DNA from: Leguminivora glycinivorella
Taxonomy: Eukaryota > Arthropoda > Insecta > Lepidoptera > Tortricidae
Reading direction: 5' to 3'
NCBI RefSeq assembly: GCF_023078275.1
Contig: NC_062981.1
Location: 20,638,846 to 20,702,845, forward strand
Length of the DNA stretch: 64,000 nt
Position 1 is the first letter of the stretch; every line of letters starts with the position of its first letter. The position numbers and the translations under genes were made by a program. Below, in pieces: positions 1 to 10,870 of this stretch. Under the pieces are notes generated by a model. The model ran no database searches. It was not told the origin of the DNA and was given only the letters and a program-made list of their open reading frames with translations.

Positions 1-516
1 CCGTAGTTTTCCGTATTTTTCTCAAAAACTACTGAACCTATCAAGTTCAAAACAATTTTCCTAGAAAGTCTTTATAAAGTTCTACTTTTGTGATGTTTTT
101 CATATTTTTTAAACATATGGTTCAAAAGTTAGAGACTAGGACGCACTTTTTTTTCCTTTAGGAGCGATTATTTCCGAAAATATTAATATTATCAAAAAAT
201 AATCTTAGTAAACCCTTATTCATTTTTAAATACCTATCCAACAATATATCACACGTTGAGGTTGGAATGAAAAAAAAATCATCCCCCACTTTACATGTAG
301 GGGGAGTACCCTAATAAAACATTTTTTTCCATTTTTTATTTTTGCACTTTGTTGGCATGATTGGTATACATATTGGTACCAAATTTCAGCTTTATAGTGC
401 TAACGGTTACTGAGATTATCCGCGGACGGACGGACGGACGGACGGACGGACGGACGGACGGACGGACAGACAGACATGACGAAACTATAAGGGTTCCTAG
501 TTGACTACGGAACCCT
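1..516 (-). mobile_element. CGGA-core repeat (family F1), cut by window edge
   Basis: The first of three copies of a ~560-bp dispersed repeat; the others are at 18318-18878 (same orientation) and 32536-32961 (opposite). It starts mid-element at the window edge and ends in ACTACGGAACCCT. A (GGAC)n microsatellite sits inside at 424-470. No coding capacity is seen. Similar sequence is common in Lepidoptera as I recall; the class is unknown. Confidence 0.85.
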
Positions 517-848
517 AAAAATCTGTTTTGTATCTTATCAAACGGTAGCATTTTTGAATGTAAAATTTTAGAACAAATTGAATCAAAACATTATCTCCAA
601 TAACTTAATAGGTATTATAAACTTGAAATGGTTTTGATTGAGCGAAATAATTTGTTTCCTGTTAACTTGAGCCGTCAAAGGTTTAATTTGGATAATTTCA
701 TAAAGTTAAGGGACTATGGAACAGGTAATTAACTTTGAAGTAGGTGTATAAAGTTCTGACAGCTTTGTTAGAACGCCTACGCCTTATTTTTTTATAAAGC
801 AGAAAGTTGTAAATTCTTTGTGACATTTTGGAACGTCACTCCAGGCTA
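517..848. other. No recognised feature
   Basis: AT-rich sequence with no recognisable gene, repeat end or RNA signature. Confidence 0.5.
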
Positions 849-1146
849 AGTAGCCGAATGGCACAAACGCTCACGAAATGAAACGCTCGTAGATATCTAT
901 CTCTGTCGCACTTCCGTATTGGCGTGACAGAGCCAGGTGCCGTAGGCATTTCTGCGAAGCGAAACGAAAACGAAACGCCGCGAAAGATAGTCCGGCTCTG
1001 TCGCGCCAATACGCAGTAGCGATAGAGATAGATATCTACGAGCGTTTCGTTTCGTGAGCGTTTGTGCCATTCGACTACGTACCCTGACTACCTTTCGCAG
1101 CGTTTCGTTTTCGTTTCGCGTCGCAGAAATGCCAATCGGTTACGGC
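849..1146. repeat. Interlocked palindromic repeat (family P6)
   Basis: Two overlapping inverted repeats. The stretch at 851-908 (GCCGAATGGCACAAACGCTC) pairs with 1010-1078, and 947-980 pairs with 1099-1132 (GCATTTCTGCGAAGCGAAAC type). Related copies lie at 17706-17765, 19851-20050, 25763-26254 and around 32160-32520. It looks like a hairpin-prone non-autonomous element without coding capacity. Confidence 0.75.
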
Positions 1147-1159
1147 ACCTGTCATAATT

Positions 1160-1460
1160 AAAAACACGTTTCGATTTAAAGCATTCCTTTCGGTCGTGTT
1201 TTAATTTATCGCCACTCGTTTCGAATTTACTTTTCTCACGTGTATCGTACGACGTTTTTCAGTACAGTTGGCCCTCCGAAGTTTCGACCTGACAAGAAAG
1301 GAACCACTTCTCGCACTAGTGCGTAAAAAAAACGCCATCTACAAGTGCGTAAAAACGGAAGTTCGAAACTAGGGGCGGTAAATTAAAACACGACTAAAGG
1401 GAGTGTTTTAAATCGACACGAGTTACAAATTTCCTTTTCGTACGTGTATCGTAATTTTTA
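1160..1460. repeat. Palindromic repeat with CACTAGTGCG core (family F7)
   Basis: The halves are inverted: CGGTCGTGTTTTAATTTATC near 1192 against GTAAATTAAAACACGAC near 1377. Shared words include TTTTTCAGTACAG, TCGCACTAGTGCG and GCCACTCGTTTCGAA. A second copy interrupts a tandem array at 35983-36195, and a fragment is at 11012-11085. Confidence 0.65.
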
Positions 1461-1968
1461 ATTTAAACGTCAGTCAGATTTTGGGCATCAAGTTAAAGTA
1501 TGTATGAAATTACCTTGCACTCTTGTGGATAAAATGCAACTTTGTCTCTCGTTTTTGAAGTGCCTGCTGCCAGATTTTACCAGTTATCATTGAAAAATAA
1601 TTACTTACACTTTGTATATCCATAGTATCCTTACCCTTGTTCAGAAAATTGTAGTATTACTAACAGCAAGGTGACTAGGACATACTCCGAACAAGCTACG
1701 CCCTAGGTCGGCTTATAAGATTATCCTTCCGTCCATCAGGCTTTGTATTTACTTACATGATGTGTCGAGTTAAGATGAGAAAGTCAGACCTAGTCTAACT
1801 TACACTGATATACGTAACTGAAGAATTTCATTTGGACATCATGCATTTGGCTCTTGCTTCAGCTGTGCGGTGCGTTCGGTTTAGTTTGTTGTCCAAATTT
1901 CCTAATAGATGTCGCTGTTTCAGGCGCAAACTGGGTAACAATAATTATCTTATAGAACCTACGTAAGA
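1461..1968. other. No recognised feature
   Basis: No reading frame, repeat terminus or RNA signature was recognised. Confidence 0.5.
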
Positions 1969-2285
1969 CCAAAGAGGATCGAGTATTATAGAGAGTTACT
2001 GTCGAAGTAAATTATGTAATCACAGTGCATATTGTGCATAACTGCCATCTACACAGGCTTAAAACTTTTGAACCTCAGTTTTACCAATTTGGTCCATATT
2101 TTTTGCTCGATATGTGTTAAAATGTCAAATATTAATATTAGCGCCATCTAGCTGAGCGTACCCTAAAGGTGTAATATATGCCATTAGGCCACCGTACCTT
2201 TTTCTGTATGGTACTTTGAGGTACGTTTTTTCTTAGACTTTATCTGTCTATACGGAGTAATATCGTCTTTGGTAAGACTAAGAAA
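1969..2285 (-). repeat. Dispersed repeat, inverted partner of 11866-12182
   Basis: About 320 bp match 11866-12182 in opposite orientation, with moderate divergence. Shared landmarks are the segments around TTAGACTTTATCTGTCTATA, ATTAATATTAGCGCCATCTA and AGAGAGTTACTGTC. No coding capacity is visible, and the ends are not clear enough to assign a class. Confidence 0.7.
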
Positions 2286-2295
2286 CGGCCATAAA

Positions 2296-2548
2296 GTAAG
2301 TGTGATGAGATTTTCGGAACATATGTGCGAAATGTCATTTGATATTGGATTTGCCAGTTGCTTTTCGGTGAAGGAAAACATCGTGAGGAAACCTGACCGA
2401 TTCAAATAAAGCCTAGTTATTCTTCGGGTTGGAAGGTCAGATGGCAGTCGCTTTCGTAAAACTCGTCAAATCTTGGGTTTAGTTGGAAGAGCAAATCCCA
2501 GGCTCCCATGAACCGTGGCGAAATTCCTGAACAACGCAAGCAGGATGA
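2296..2548 (+). mobile_element. SINE-B body, 5'-truncated
   Basis: Carries the body of the SINE also found at 8866-8990, 31087-31684 and 48523-48765. Landmarks are TTCGGTGAAGGAAAACATCG, GGTTGGAAGGTCAGATGGCA and CCCAGGCTCCCATGA, ending in GATGATGATG. The tRNA-like head is missing here. Confidence 0.8.
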
Positions 2549-2583
2549 TGATGTTTGTAAATAAATATAAATAAATATATTAT

Positions 2584-2801
2584 AAATATATTATATAGGA
2601 CATTCTTACACAGATTGACCGAGGCCCACGGTAAGCTCAAGAAGGCTTGTGTTGTGGGTACTCAGACAACGATATATATAATATATAAATACTTATATAC
2701 ATAGAAAACATCCATGACTCAGGAACAAATATCTGTGCTCATCACACAAATAAATGCCCTTACCGGGATTTGAACCCGGGACCGCGGCGTAGCAACCTCA
2801 A
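2584..2801 (-). mobile_element. SINE-A copy
   Basis: Minus-strand copy of the tRNA-headed SINE best seen at 23083-23343. It retains the B-box region (complement of CCGGGATTTGAACCCGGGAC), GTGATGAGCACAGAT, CATGGATGTTTTC and the AGCTTACCGTGGG tail. The A-box half of the head is lost. Confidence 0.8.
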
Positions 2802-2858
2802 GAAAGTAAGTTTCGGTAAATTGCAGTATTTGATTGTTGTCAACGAATGTATATACTA

Positions 2859-3010
2859 CTAGCTTTTTCCCGCGGCTTCGCTCGCGTCAGAAAGAGACAA
2901 AAAGTAGCCTATGTCACTCTCCATCCCTTCAACTATCTCCACTTAAAAAATCACCTCAATTCGTCGCTCCGTTTTGCCGTGAAAGACGGACAAACAAACA
3001 GACACACAGG
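2859..3010 (-). mobile_element. Lep1-like Helitron, 5'-truncated
   Basis: Begins with the complement of the Helitron 3' end (CTAG preceded by the CGCGGCTTCGCTCGCG hairpin) and runs to ACAGACACACAG, where homology with the full copy at 22597-22775 stops. It is non-autonomous and has no coding sequence. Confidence 0.8.
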
Positions 3011-3152
3011 ACCCCAATATAGAGGTACAAATACCTGTGAAAAGGGGGCGGTTACTTGTACAAAGGTAGTGCTACTTTTAATTTGCTCCCTGTATTATAA
3101 GATAAAACTTATATATATAGATAGCGACAATAAGAAATGTCCAAAGATAAAT

Positions 3153-3476
3153 GGGCCATTTTTTTCAAAGTTGTCCACCCCACTTTCTTTTAGATTTGGA
3201 ATTTTTTATGTGTTTTCCACTCAGAATCGCGAGCTCTTTCAATCCTAATAGAAGAAAAAAAGTGTCCCAAGGTTTTTTTCCCATTCCGTTACCACTTTTT
3301 CATACATTTTGTATGGCGGTAACGGAATGGAAGGTTCGAAAAAATGTATGGAAATCTTGGGACATTTTTTTTTCTCCTATCAGGATCGAAGGAGCTCTCG
3401 ATTCTGAGTATGAATCGCGTAAAAAATACCCATGTTACAAAAAAAGTGGGGTGGACAACTTTGAAAAAAATGGTCC
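3153..3476. mobile_element. Foldback MITE, GGGCC type (family M4b)
   Basis: Inverted ends GGGCCATTTTTTTCAAAGTT and AACTTTGAAAAAAATGGTCC flank a palindromic interior containing TTCCGTTACC and GGTAACGGAA. The 4-bp direct duplication AAAT lies at 3149-3152 and 3477-3480. A second flanked copy is at 25851-26177 and a partial one at 29904-30070. The interior resembles the GAGC family M4a. No transposase is encoded. Confidence 0.9.
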
Positions 3477-3480
3477 AAAT

Positions 3481-3984
3481 TTATTATAGTGGTGAATTGA
3501 TGACAATATATTTTTTTTTATTATAAACTGGCCAGTGATTGGCCTTAGTCGGACCTGATGGAAAGTGACGACAACGCCGAAGTTGTAACTCACTGGTTCA
3601 TAATGTAGCGGAAAATAATGTTGTAAGTATCAGTTTTCAAAGTGCAGAGGGAGATGTACCTAAGTACCTTTTTTTTAGAATTCTGATGTGTAATTATCTT
3701 CTGAAACTATTTCTTCTTACATCAGCAGAGCTGACACAAAAATAAAATTTATATGTACAAAGTTAATGAGATTATATTTAATTCAAAAAGCCAGAGTAAT
3801 TTGTTTTCTTCACATCTGCTACAGAATGATTAAATTATTTAACTAAGTAACACGTGTTACTTAGACTAATGTTTAGAAAGCTTTTGGGTCTGGCAGTGGA
3901 ATTAAAGCTTTAATAATTAAAATATCATCCAGCATTATAGAGTTAAATGTAAGGCTACGCCATGAAGTACGAAAAATAAATAAA
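3481..3984. other. No recognised feature
   Basis: No gene seen. A short piece near 3540-3600 (GGACCTGATGGAAAGTGACG) resembles LINE 3'-end sequence such as 18890-19018. Confidence 0.4.
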
Positions 3985-4462
3985 TAAATAAATATTATAG
4001 GACATTCTTACACAGATTGACTGAGTCCCACGGTAAGCTCAAGAAGGCTTGTGTTGCAGGTACTCAGACAACGATATATATAATATATAAATACTTATAT
4101 ACATAAAAAACATCCATGACTCAGAAACGCCTTCCCTACATACTCAACAGCCTGCCCTCTGACATCAGACAGGAAACATGTAAAGTGAAGTTTTCGAAAA
4201 AGCTACGTAGTTACCTTAAAAACTGCATATAATAATTAGTATTATAGATAATATAGTTATATGTTGATTATATATACATGATAATAGTGATAATGTAAGA
4301 GAGTAGAGACTGCTCGATCCCACAGTCAAACCGTGAAAACTGTTTTGTGGGACACTGTTCTAATGTAAACTGTTTATTTGTGTGTTAATTAAAAAAAAAA
4401 AAAAAAAAAAACAAATATCTGTGCTCATCAAACAAATGAATGCCCTTACCGGGATTCGAATA
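3985..4462 (-). mobile_element. SINE-A copy split by a LINE insertion
   Basis: Minus-strand SINE-A sequence occupies 3985-4124 and resumes at 4412-4462 (AAATATCTGTGCTCATCA). Comparison with the intact copy at 2584-2801 shows the break within CATGACTCAGGAACAAATA. It ends at the B-box remnant and directly faces another SINE-A head at 4474. Confidence 0.8.
4125..4411 (+). mobile_element. LINE 3' end with poly(A), inserted in SINE-A
   Basis: Codes for the last ~35 residues of a LINE ORF2, including LPYILNSLPSDIRQ and FSKKLRSYLKNCI before a TAA near 4230. About 160 bp of 3' untranslated sequence and a run of about 20 A follow. It is a 5'-truncated retrotransposition event. The insertion duplication cannot be resolved because the site is A-rich. 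Confidence 0.85.
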
Positions 4463-4473
4463 TTGTTGATGAC

Positions 4474-4650
4474 CGGTCTGGCCTAGCGCGTAGTGACCCT
4501 GCCTGCTAAGCCGCGGCGCTGGGTTCGAATAATAACGGCATTTATCTGTGTGATGAGCACAGATATTTGTTGCTGAGTTATGGATGGTTTATAAGTATAT
4601 AAGTATTTGTAAAATGATATATACCTACCGTTGTCTGAGTACCCACAGTG
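4474..4650 (+). mobile_element. SINE-A copy with tRNA-like head
   Basis: Starts with a tRNA-like head: an A-box-like TCTGGCCTAGCGCG and a degraded B box (GGGTTCGAATAATA). ATCTGTGTGATGAGCACAGA and TTGTCTGAGTACCCACAG follow. It lies head to head with the SINE-A ending at 4462. Confidence 0.8.
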
Positions 4651-4929
4651 TACTGTTGAATTTAAAGGGATGTGAAAATTTACAATTATTCAATGCAGAT
4701 CATAAAAAAAATTGTAATATAAGTTTTTTTTTATATAATGATTTTCATTCGGCGTCGATACCCTGGGCACAGTATAATAAAGAGTACTATCGTACAGTAT
4801 GGCCACTCCCGCTCCCCGCTGAAAGTGCCGCCCACCCCCTCTCGGTTACCTCACAGTTACCGCCTGTCAAAAACGCGAACAGTCGACCTGTCATATTTCA
4901 CTCATACAAGCATAGTACCCGTTCACCTA
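4651..4929. other. No recognised feature
   Basis: Open in places by chance; no family recognised. Confidence 0.4.
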
Positions 4930-5084
4930 CACGAGCAATGAGCATAGACTGTGTGCTAGGAACGCGCCTCTTTCATATATTTGATCGCCAGTGTCCGAGG
5001 TGTGCCCTGGGTCCGTGGGGTCCTCGCGCCCAGTATCTCTTTGGAGAACTGTCAAAGACACTCAGGGACTCAACTGGCGACCGT
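4930..5084 (+). pseudogene. LINE ORF2 C-terminal fragment
   Basis: Part of the frame reads LGPWGPRAQYLFGELSKTL followed by RDSTGDR. This matches the conserved C-terminal block of a LINE family also seen at 23613-24071 (FVPFAVETAGPWG...). The homology is broken by the MITE inserted at 5089. Confidence 0.65.
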
Positions 5085-5088
5085 ATAG

Positions 5089-5330
5089 AGGCATTTTTAG
5101 AATTTGGGACCCCCCAATTAGCGTAAGTTGTTAAGAAAAATTAACTCGCTGACAACTAAGCACAAAATCTGTCTAAAAATTTACTTTTTATCCCTTAAAT
5201 TTTATGTAATTAACACAAAAACAATATTTTATAGAAATTTCATGCTTAATTATCGTCACAAAACTGACAGTGAGCTAATTTTTGTTAACAACTTGCGCTA
5301 ATTGGGGGGTCCCAAATTCTGAAAATGCCC
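5089..5330. mobile_element. MITE with GGGCATTTT ends (family M4c)
   Basis: Inverted ends AGGCATTTTTAGAATTTGGG and CCCAAATTCTGAAAATGCCC, continuing inward about 70 bp (AATTAGCGTAAGTTGTTAA). The 4-bp direct duplication ATAG is at 5085-5088 and 5331-5334. It is inserted in LINE coding sequence. A fuller copy is at 29347-29617 and a one-armed copy at 6255-6425. Confidence 0.85.
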
Positions 5331-5334
5331 ATAG

Positions 5335-5886
5335 GGATTAGACCATAGAGATCTAGATAATCTGCTATGCCCTAACAGGGTGACATGCAACGTGTACCCA
5401 TTATTTTAATTTATGTGAAAGCATGAATAAATGAATATGAATATGAGCTGGCAGTTGCAATTTTCTTTATGATATAAATAAATAAAAAAAAAGTTACCTC
5501 GTTCAACGAATCAGTTTAGCAATTCAGTGGGGTAACGATATAACGTAGCCAGCATCTACGGGATCTTTTTCATTATTAATTTTGTATTTAGTTTAATCTA
5601 AAATTAAGTTGTTTATTTATTTTTATCCTCTCGATTAAACAGTGATTTTAAATTAGTTTATTAATTCCGCTATCTCTTGACCACAGCCTAACCTCAAGAT
5701 GCATTCAGAGCATTCTATGCCCCACTGCGCCCTTTGACGGGGCATTCCAGCTTATATACTATATTTATACATATATAATATATATGCATGGCTTTGTCAT
5801 ATTAGTACTGATCACAGCTGCAATTATGCACATGGCTATTACGTGACTTTCGGTTATAAAAGGTTCCATTTGCGTACAGTGCGATG
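5335..5886. other. No recognised feature
   Basis: AT-rich, with a few A-runs. No gene or repeat terminus recognised. Confidence 0.4.
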
Positions 5887-5895
5887 AGAATCTCA

Positions 5896-5930
<35 letters not shown>

Positions 5931-6115
5931 ATGTGTGTGTCTGTCTGTGGCATCGTAGCTCCCGAATGGATGAACCGATTTAGATTTAGTTTTTTTTTGT
6001 CTGAAAGCTGAGTTAGTCGGAAGTGTTCTTAGCCATATTTCATGAAAATCGGTCTACTATGACGCAGTCGGGGGTTTTTTCAAAATTTTAATTTTGTGGT
6101 TAGGTTATTACAAGT
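5887..6115 (+). repeat. TGTC-core repeat (family F2), copy 1
   Basis: A (TGTC)n core is followed by GGCATCGTAGCTCCCGAA, GATGAACCGATTTAGATTTA, CATGAAAATCGGTC and an end TTTTAATTTTGTGGTTAGG. Nine copies occur in this window. This one lacks the 5' AACCCCCGACGC end. Confidence 0.85.
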
Positions 6116-6254
6116 TCTTGTTGTTAAACCGCACGTGCCAATATTGATATCCGAGCAACCGTCGTTCAAAAAGTGGAATCTTGAGCGTTGCAAGCGTTTC
6201 AAGGACGAAGGTGAAACCAATTTTGACACCGAACAAAACACATTTTTTAACCAC

Positions 6255-6425
6255 CGGGCATTTTTAGAAATTGGGTTCCCCAATTAGCTTAAGTTTTTAA
6301 CACTGTTAGTTTTGTGACGACAAATAAGCATAAAATCTGTCTAAAAATGTCCTTTATTCACATTTTCAATGTAGGTTATCGCTTAAAGTTTATGTAATTA
6401 ACACAAAAACAATAAATTCTGTAAA
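6255..6425. mobile_element. One-armed M4c MITE
   Basis: Starts GGGCATTTTTAGAAATTGGG and continues AATTAGCTTAAGTTTTTAAC and AATCTGTCTAAAAATG, like 5089-5330. The right inverted end is lost. Confidence 0.7.
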
Positions 6426-7269
6426 TGCTCCCACACCAACACAAGGAAAATTCTAACTTTAAAACATCAAACTAAATCTGTATGATTTTTTAAATTTATG
6501 ATTCATAATCTTCATTTCAAGGTCAATACTGCCAGCCAGCATCAAATTAAAATTTGTATGAAAATACATTGCACTCTTGTGTATAAAATGCAAGTTTGTC
6601 ATCCGTTTTATGTGAAAACTGATTTTTTATTTATTATAAATTATATTTCGTCACTTCATTTTTCAGATATAAATTTATATTAACCATGTAGTTTCCCTAT
6701 TGTACTGGTAGCATCGCACATATTTTAAGAGTAACTGTTTTGATTAAAACTGTCAAACTAACTTCCTGTCATTTCCGGTTGCCGCCCCGTTGGCAGTTGG
6801 CGTTCCATTGCTCACTCTTATTTGTGCGTGGTAGCGTCCACACGTCGGTCTAGTTGCCGAAAGATTAGCCCAGGGCAAAGACATAAATGGAGTGAGATCC
6901 CCCAGAAAATGCATGTTCACCTTTGATTTGAAGATTAACTTATGTACCCTTTACCTTTATGTGACCTTTGTTTTGTGGACCATTTAGACACGGAACGCCA
7001 CATAATGACCTCTAATATGAAGGCAGTGACTTGGTCTTGCTCGTATTACCTAATGAATGTATAATTTGTTACTATGATTAAAATGGAACTTGAAATTGCA
7101 ATTAGAGCAAGGGCTAAGTGGAATTTATTATTGAATACAAACAACCAAGCGATATTACATTACAGTGGAGAGGTCTGAGAGTTACGAGACAAGAAAATGC
7201 CGAGATGTTTATAAATGGAACTATGACAGACAATAATTAAATAGAAATAGAATAGAATAGAAATCTTTT
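6426..7269. other. No recognised feature
   Basis: About 840 bp without a recognised gene, tandem repeat or transposon end. Confidence 0.4.
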
Positions 7270-7486
7270 TAACCCCCGAAAAACGAAGGGGTGTTATAAG
7301 TTTGACGTGTCTGTCTGTCTGTTTGTCTGTGTGCGTGTCTGTCTGTGGCATCGTAGCTCCCGAACGGATGAACCGATTTGGATTTAGAAAGCTGAGTTAG
7401 TCGGGAGTGTTCTTAGCCATGTTTCATGAAAATCGGTCCACTATGTCGCGGTCGGGGGTTTTTTCAAAATTTTAATTTTGTGGTTA
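7270..7486 (+). repeat. TGTC-core repeat (F2), copy 2
   Basis: Near full length, from AACCCCCGAAAAACGAAG through the TGTC core to TTTTAATTTTGTGGTTA. It forms an inverted pair with copy 3, 247 bp away. Confidence 0.85.
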
Positions 7487-7732
7487 TCGCAGTTTTTTAT
7501 TCGTAAGCACTTAACAACTATAACAATATAATATATACAAACATTAACGTCACACAAACAAGTAATCATACAACCGCACAAAAGACTAACATGCAGAGAA
7601 AAGTGACACGAAATGGTCTCATCTCAGCATGTTTCTGGCGACTTCCAGCGCTGGTCTTCCCATGAGGCCATTCGGTTAAACAATCACGACGGCTAACAAT
7701 TTAATAATACAATAATAAAAAAAATTGCAAAT

Positions 7733-7950
7733 AACCTAACCACAAAATTAAAATTTTGAAAAAACCCCCGACTGTGACACAGTAGACCGATTTTCATGAA
7801 ACATGGCTAAAAACACTCCCGACTAACTCAGCTTTCAGACAAAAAAAACGAAATCTAAATCGGTTCATTCGTTCGGGAGCTACGATGCCACAGACAGATA
7901 GACACGTCAAACTTATAACACCCCGTTGTTTTTGCGTCGGGGTTTAAAAA
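7733..7950 (-). repeat. TGTC-core repeat (F2), copy 3
   Basis: Complementary orientation to copy 2: starts AACCTAACCACAAAATTAAA and ends TTTTTGCGTCGGGGTTTAAA. The core microsatellite is short. Confidence 0.85.
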
Positions 7951-8479
7951 TACAATAATAAAAAAATAGCAAAAAAGAAAGTATACAAAAGATAACAAAA
8001 ATTTATAACAGACATTATAACACAGACCAACCCCTATAGACATCCATTACAAGACGACTCGCGGTCACCAGCCTTACTTGTATTTGCCATGATATAAGCG
8101 CGGGCGCTCGCCGTGCCCGATCAGTAACGACCAAGTAGCCGACCCGAAAGCAGCTCGTGTTTTTCGCAATAAAAAATTTTTAAAAGGGTATTTTTATGGC
8201 TTTAAGATGTCCACCTGTAGTGTGGAAAGGTAACAAGAAGCTCAAATTTAAAAACGGACGGTATTACATTCCACAAATAAGTCATATTTATAATTTATTC
8301 AGAGCCGGCATAGGTCAACTTACACTGGCTATTTACGCGACTCCCTTTTCATCTGGTGCGACTGCCTGCCGTCCTTGAAACGGCCAATCGCAGCGCGCTA
8401 AATACATTCCCCTCCTGCTCCTCGCGCCCCAAGCACTGGTGATTTGTAGCACGCACAAAATTTACAATAATGGCACTCT
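7951..8479. other. No recognised feature
   Basis: A 60-residue open frame at 8196-8378 follows an A/T-rich leader but matches no family I recognise. It is not called as a gene. Confidence 0.35.
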
Positions 8480-8655
8480 ATAGGAGGTTCTCTGTGCATT
8501 ATAAAGTCTGTGTTTCCGCATGAGTACAATCCAGGTCTTTTTAAAGCGAGAGTAAATAGGTATCTCATAGGTAAGCGTGCTCCACCGTAGACCTCATCAT
8601 CACTTACCATCAGGTGTGATCGTGGTCAAACATCTACCTATTCATACAAAAAAAA
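8480..8655 (+). pseudogene. LINE 3' end
   Basis: The frame ending at about 8590 reads FPHEYNPGLFKARVNRYLIG then KRAPP and stop, a typical LINE ORF2 C-terminus. It is followed by a 3' UTR with CATCACTTACCATCAGGTGT and a short A-run near 8650. 5'-truncated. Confidence 0.7.
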
Positions 8656-8659
8656 AGCG

Positions 8660-8850
8660 ATGAACTAAAGATTCGCTCCCGTGTAAATAAAAGAGAGAGA
8701 GAGAGCGATTAATAGTTGATCGCTCTGCGACGAAATATGACTCGCTCGCGCTAGCATCGCGTCTCTTTTTAACCGACTTCAAAAAAAGGAGGAGGTTCTC
8801 AATTCGACTGAATGTTTTTTTTACACGGGAGCGACTACCTTTAGTTCGTT
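8660..8850. repeat. Palindromic repeat around CTCCCGTGTAAA
   Basis: Inverted arms GAACTAAAGATTCGCTCCCG (8664) and CGGGAGCGACTACCTTTAGTTC (~8827). Inside are a (GA)n run at 8691-8705 and the common piece AACCGACTTCAAAAAAAGGA. A related palindrome is at 59974-60076. Confidence 0.6.
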
Positions 8851-8865
8851 CCCTTCGCGTTAAAA

Positions 8866-8990
8866 GGTCAGATGGCAGTAGCATTCGTAAAACTACTGCC
8901 TACGCCAAATCTTGGGATTAGTTGTCAAAGCGGACCCCAGGCTCCCATGAGTAGCGGCGAATGCCGGGACAACGTAAGGATGATGATGAT
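8866..8990 (+). mobile_element. SINE-B 3' part
   Basis: Contains GGTCAGATGGCAGTAGCATT, CAAATCTTGGGATTAGTTGT, CCCCAGGCTCCCATGAGTAG and a GATGATGATG tail. The 5' half is missing. Confidence 0.8.
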
Positions 8991-9059
8991 GATTTTCACT
9001 AAGCTAATCAAAATATCCATGCACTTCAAAGATATTATCAACCGTACACTTCGAACCTT

Positions 9060-9237
9060 ATGAACCACTTTTTTATAACCACGTCGGTGGCAAACAGGTA
9101 TACGGCCCGACTGATGGGAAGCGATCACCGTAACCTATGGACGCCTGCAACTCAAGGGGTTGCCGATCCATTAGAAACTTGTACTGCACACTGCTTTTTT
9201 GAAGAACTCCATACTGTAGTTTATCACTTTGTAATAC
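9060..9237 (-). mobile_element. LINE-A 3' end
   Basis: On the minus strand it codes YSMEFFKKAV near the ORF2 end, then a UTR with GAGTTGCAGGCGTCCATAGG and GCCGTATACCTGTTTGCCAC, ending in A-rich sequence. It matches the interrupted copy at 18055-19018 and shows that copy's uninterrupted AAAAAA site. Confidence 0.75.
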
Positions 9238-9719
9238 AAGTCACATTTACTTACACCCTTTTATTACCTACCAAGAACATTTATAGTATACATTCATTTG
9301 TATCTCTGTTTATCTAAAACCCAAGTAATCAACGTTTTTTGCAAACATCAATTATAAAGCAAAACCGCTGAATTATTTAAAAAGTAACCCTAAATTCGTG
9401 GCGATAAATTTTAATAACGACGTCAATTTATTTTAGAGATGGGCGAGTGATTATGCGGATGAGTATGAATATGAAGTGGAGCTGAGTTTGAATATTTAAA
9501 TAAGATATTAAATTTAAATTACTGACAATGTAATCAGTGCCTAATACAAACTGACAGGCCAGCATGGTCGCGTGATAATGATACATCATCGTCAGGCCGT
9601 CCTTTTCGCACTATTTGTAAGTGCAATAGGGACGCACATAGGGGTCTTTCACTAAAAAAGCTGGCCAAAAGTATTTATTATACATTTATATATTTCACAA
9701 TACAATAGAATTGTCTTCG
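9238..9719. other. No recognised feature
   Basis: No gene or clear repeat recognised. Confidence 0.4.
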
Positions 9720-9749
9720 AGTACCCCGATAGTTACTCAATGAAATAAA

Positions 9750-9905
9750 ACCATGGAAACGGATTAAATCGCGTATAATGTGGGTAGCTTTTGCACATTG
9801 CAATTTTTCCTCAGTCACCCGTTGACCACGAACGCTGTAAAGTGTTCGAAACGTCGGGATGAATTTTAAATTCATTATACGCGATTTAATCCGTTTCCAT
9901 AGTTT
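9750..9905. mobile_element. MITE with GGATTAAATCGCGTATAATG arms (M9-like)
   Basis: Inverted arms of ~34 bp: AAAACCATGGAAACGGATTA and CGCGTATAATG on the left, CATTATACGCGATTTAATCC on the right. The interior includes GTTCGAAACGTCGGGAT. It resembles the GGGACTTWATCGCG family at 24426-24716 and 43521-43706. Confidence 0.75.
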
Positions 9906-10764
9906 TAGTTCTATTGTGTCAATCTAAAATATGCTATTTTATTTTTATTTAACTTATTTACATATGACTAATGACCAGCTTTTTTAGTGAAATACCTACC
10001 CCTTACTTATGTGGGACGCACCGTTGCGATAAAAATATTGAACTAGTATTTTAAGCCCGCTGAGGTCCGTCAGAACAATATAATGCTCTAATGTAGCATC
10101 AATAAAATAACACGTTACATTTTTTGATTATGTTCATAATTATTTATTTTGTATCAATCGTGCATTTTGAGTACCTACCTATTCAAGTTTGGATTATAAG
10201 TTCACAAATTGTTTCAGTAGTCTTTTTAAAATCAGTATGAAAAACATGGGTTTTTTATACCATGTGATGTACTTATGGTGCTAAAATTGTGAAAAAATAT
10301 TGTTATATTCAACGCCCAAGAAAACTTTTTCAAATAATACTTTGGTAATTCAAACATTTTCAATTCTTAGGGCTCGCTTAATGCGTTATAAGTCATGTCT
10401 TAAGGTACTTGTATTTTAAAATATTTATTAAGTTTAATATAATTTGCATTCATTTTAATTACCAAGCCCATCCGATACCCATCCATTATTTATTGCATGT
10501 CAGTCTAATTACATATTCAATCTTCATAATTTATTCCATACTCATCTGCATACTCAAGCAGTTCCAACACTGTTCAGTTTACATTTTAATGTAAAGCATT
10601 AGCCTAATAGCTGCTAACGACTGCTCTTTTTTGTGCCTTTTCTTGAAAAGAGGATCGCCTATGAGTGGTATACAGAAGTATAGCATTTCTCGTATTATTC
10701 CATATAAATAATATCAGAACCAGCTACATAACATTTTGTAAAACAACAGATTTTGTGCGCCATA
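9906..10764. other. No recognised feature
   Basis: Strongly AT-rich, no repeat end or gene recognised. Confidence 0.4.
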
Positions 10765-10870
10765 CTTTTTTTTATGGGATAGGAGGCAAACGAGCAGACA
10801 GGTCGCCTGATGGTAAGCGATCACCGCCGCCCATGGACACCCGAAACATCAGAAATAAATAAATAAATAA
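10765..10870 (-). mobile_element. LINE-B 3' UTR fragment
   Basis: Complement of the 3' UTR at 49400-49517: GGGATAGGAGGCAAACGAGC and GGTAAGCGATCACCGCCGCC. It adjoins an (AAAT)n run at 10854-10877. Confidence 0.75.

Noticed and set aside
336..551. 71-codon minus-strand frame with SVRPSVRPSV repeats
   Set aside because: Translation of the CGGA microsatellite in repeat F1.
8196..8378. 60-codon frame after a possible leader
   Set aside because: No family resemblance, no supporting signals, length compatible with chance.
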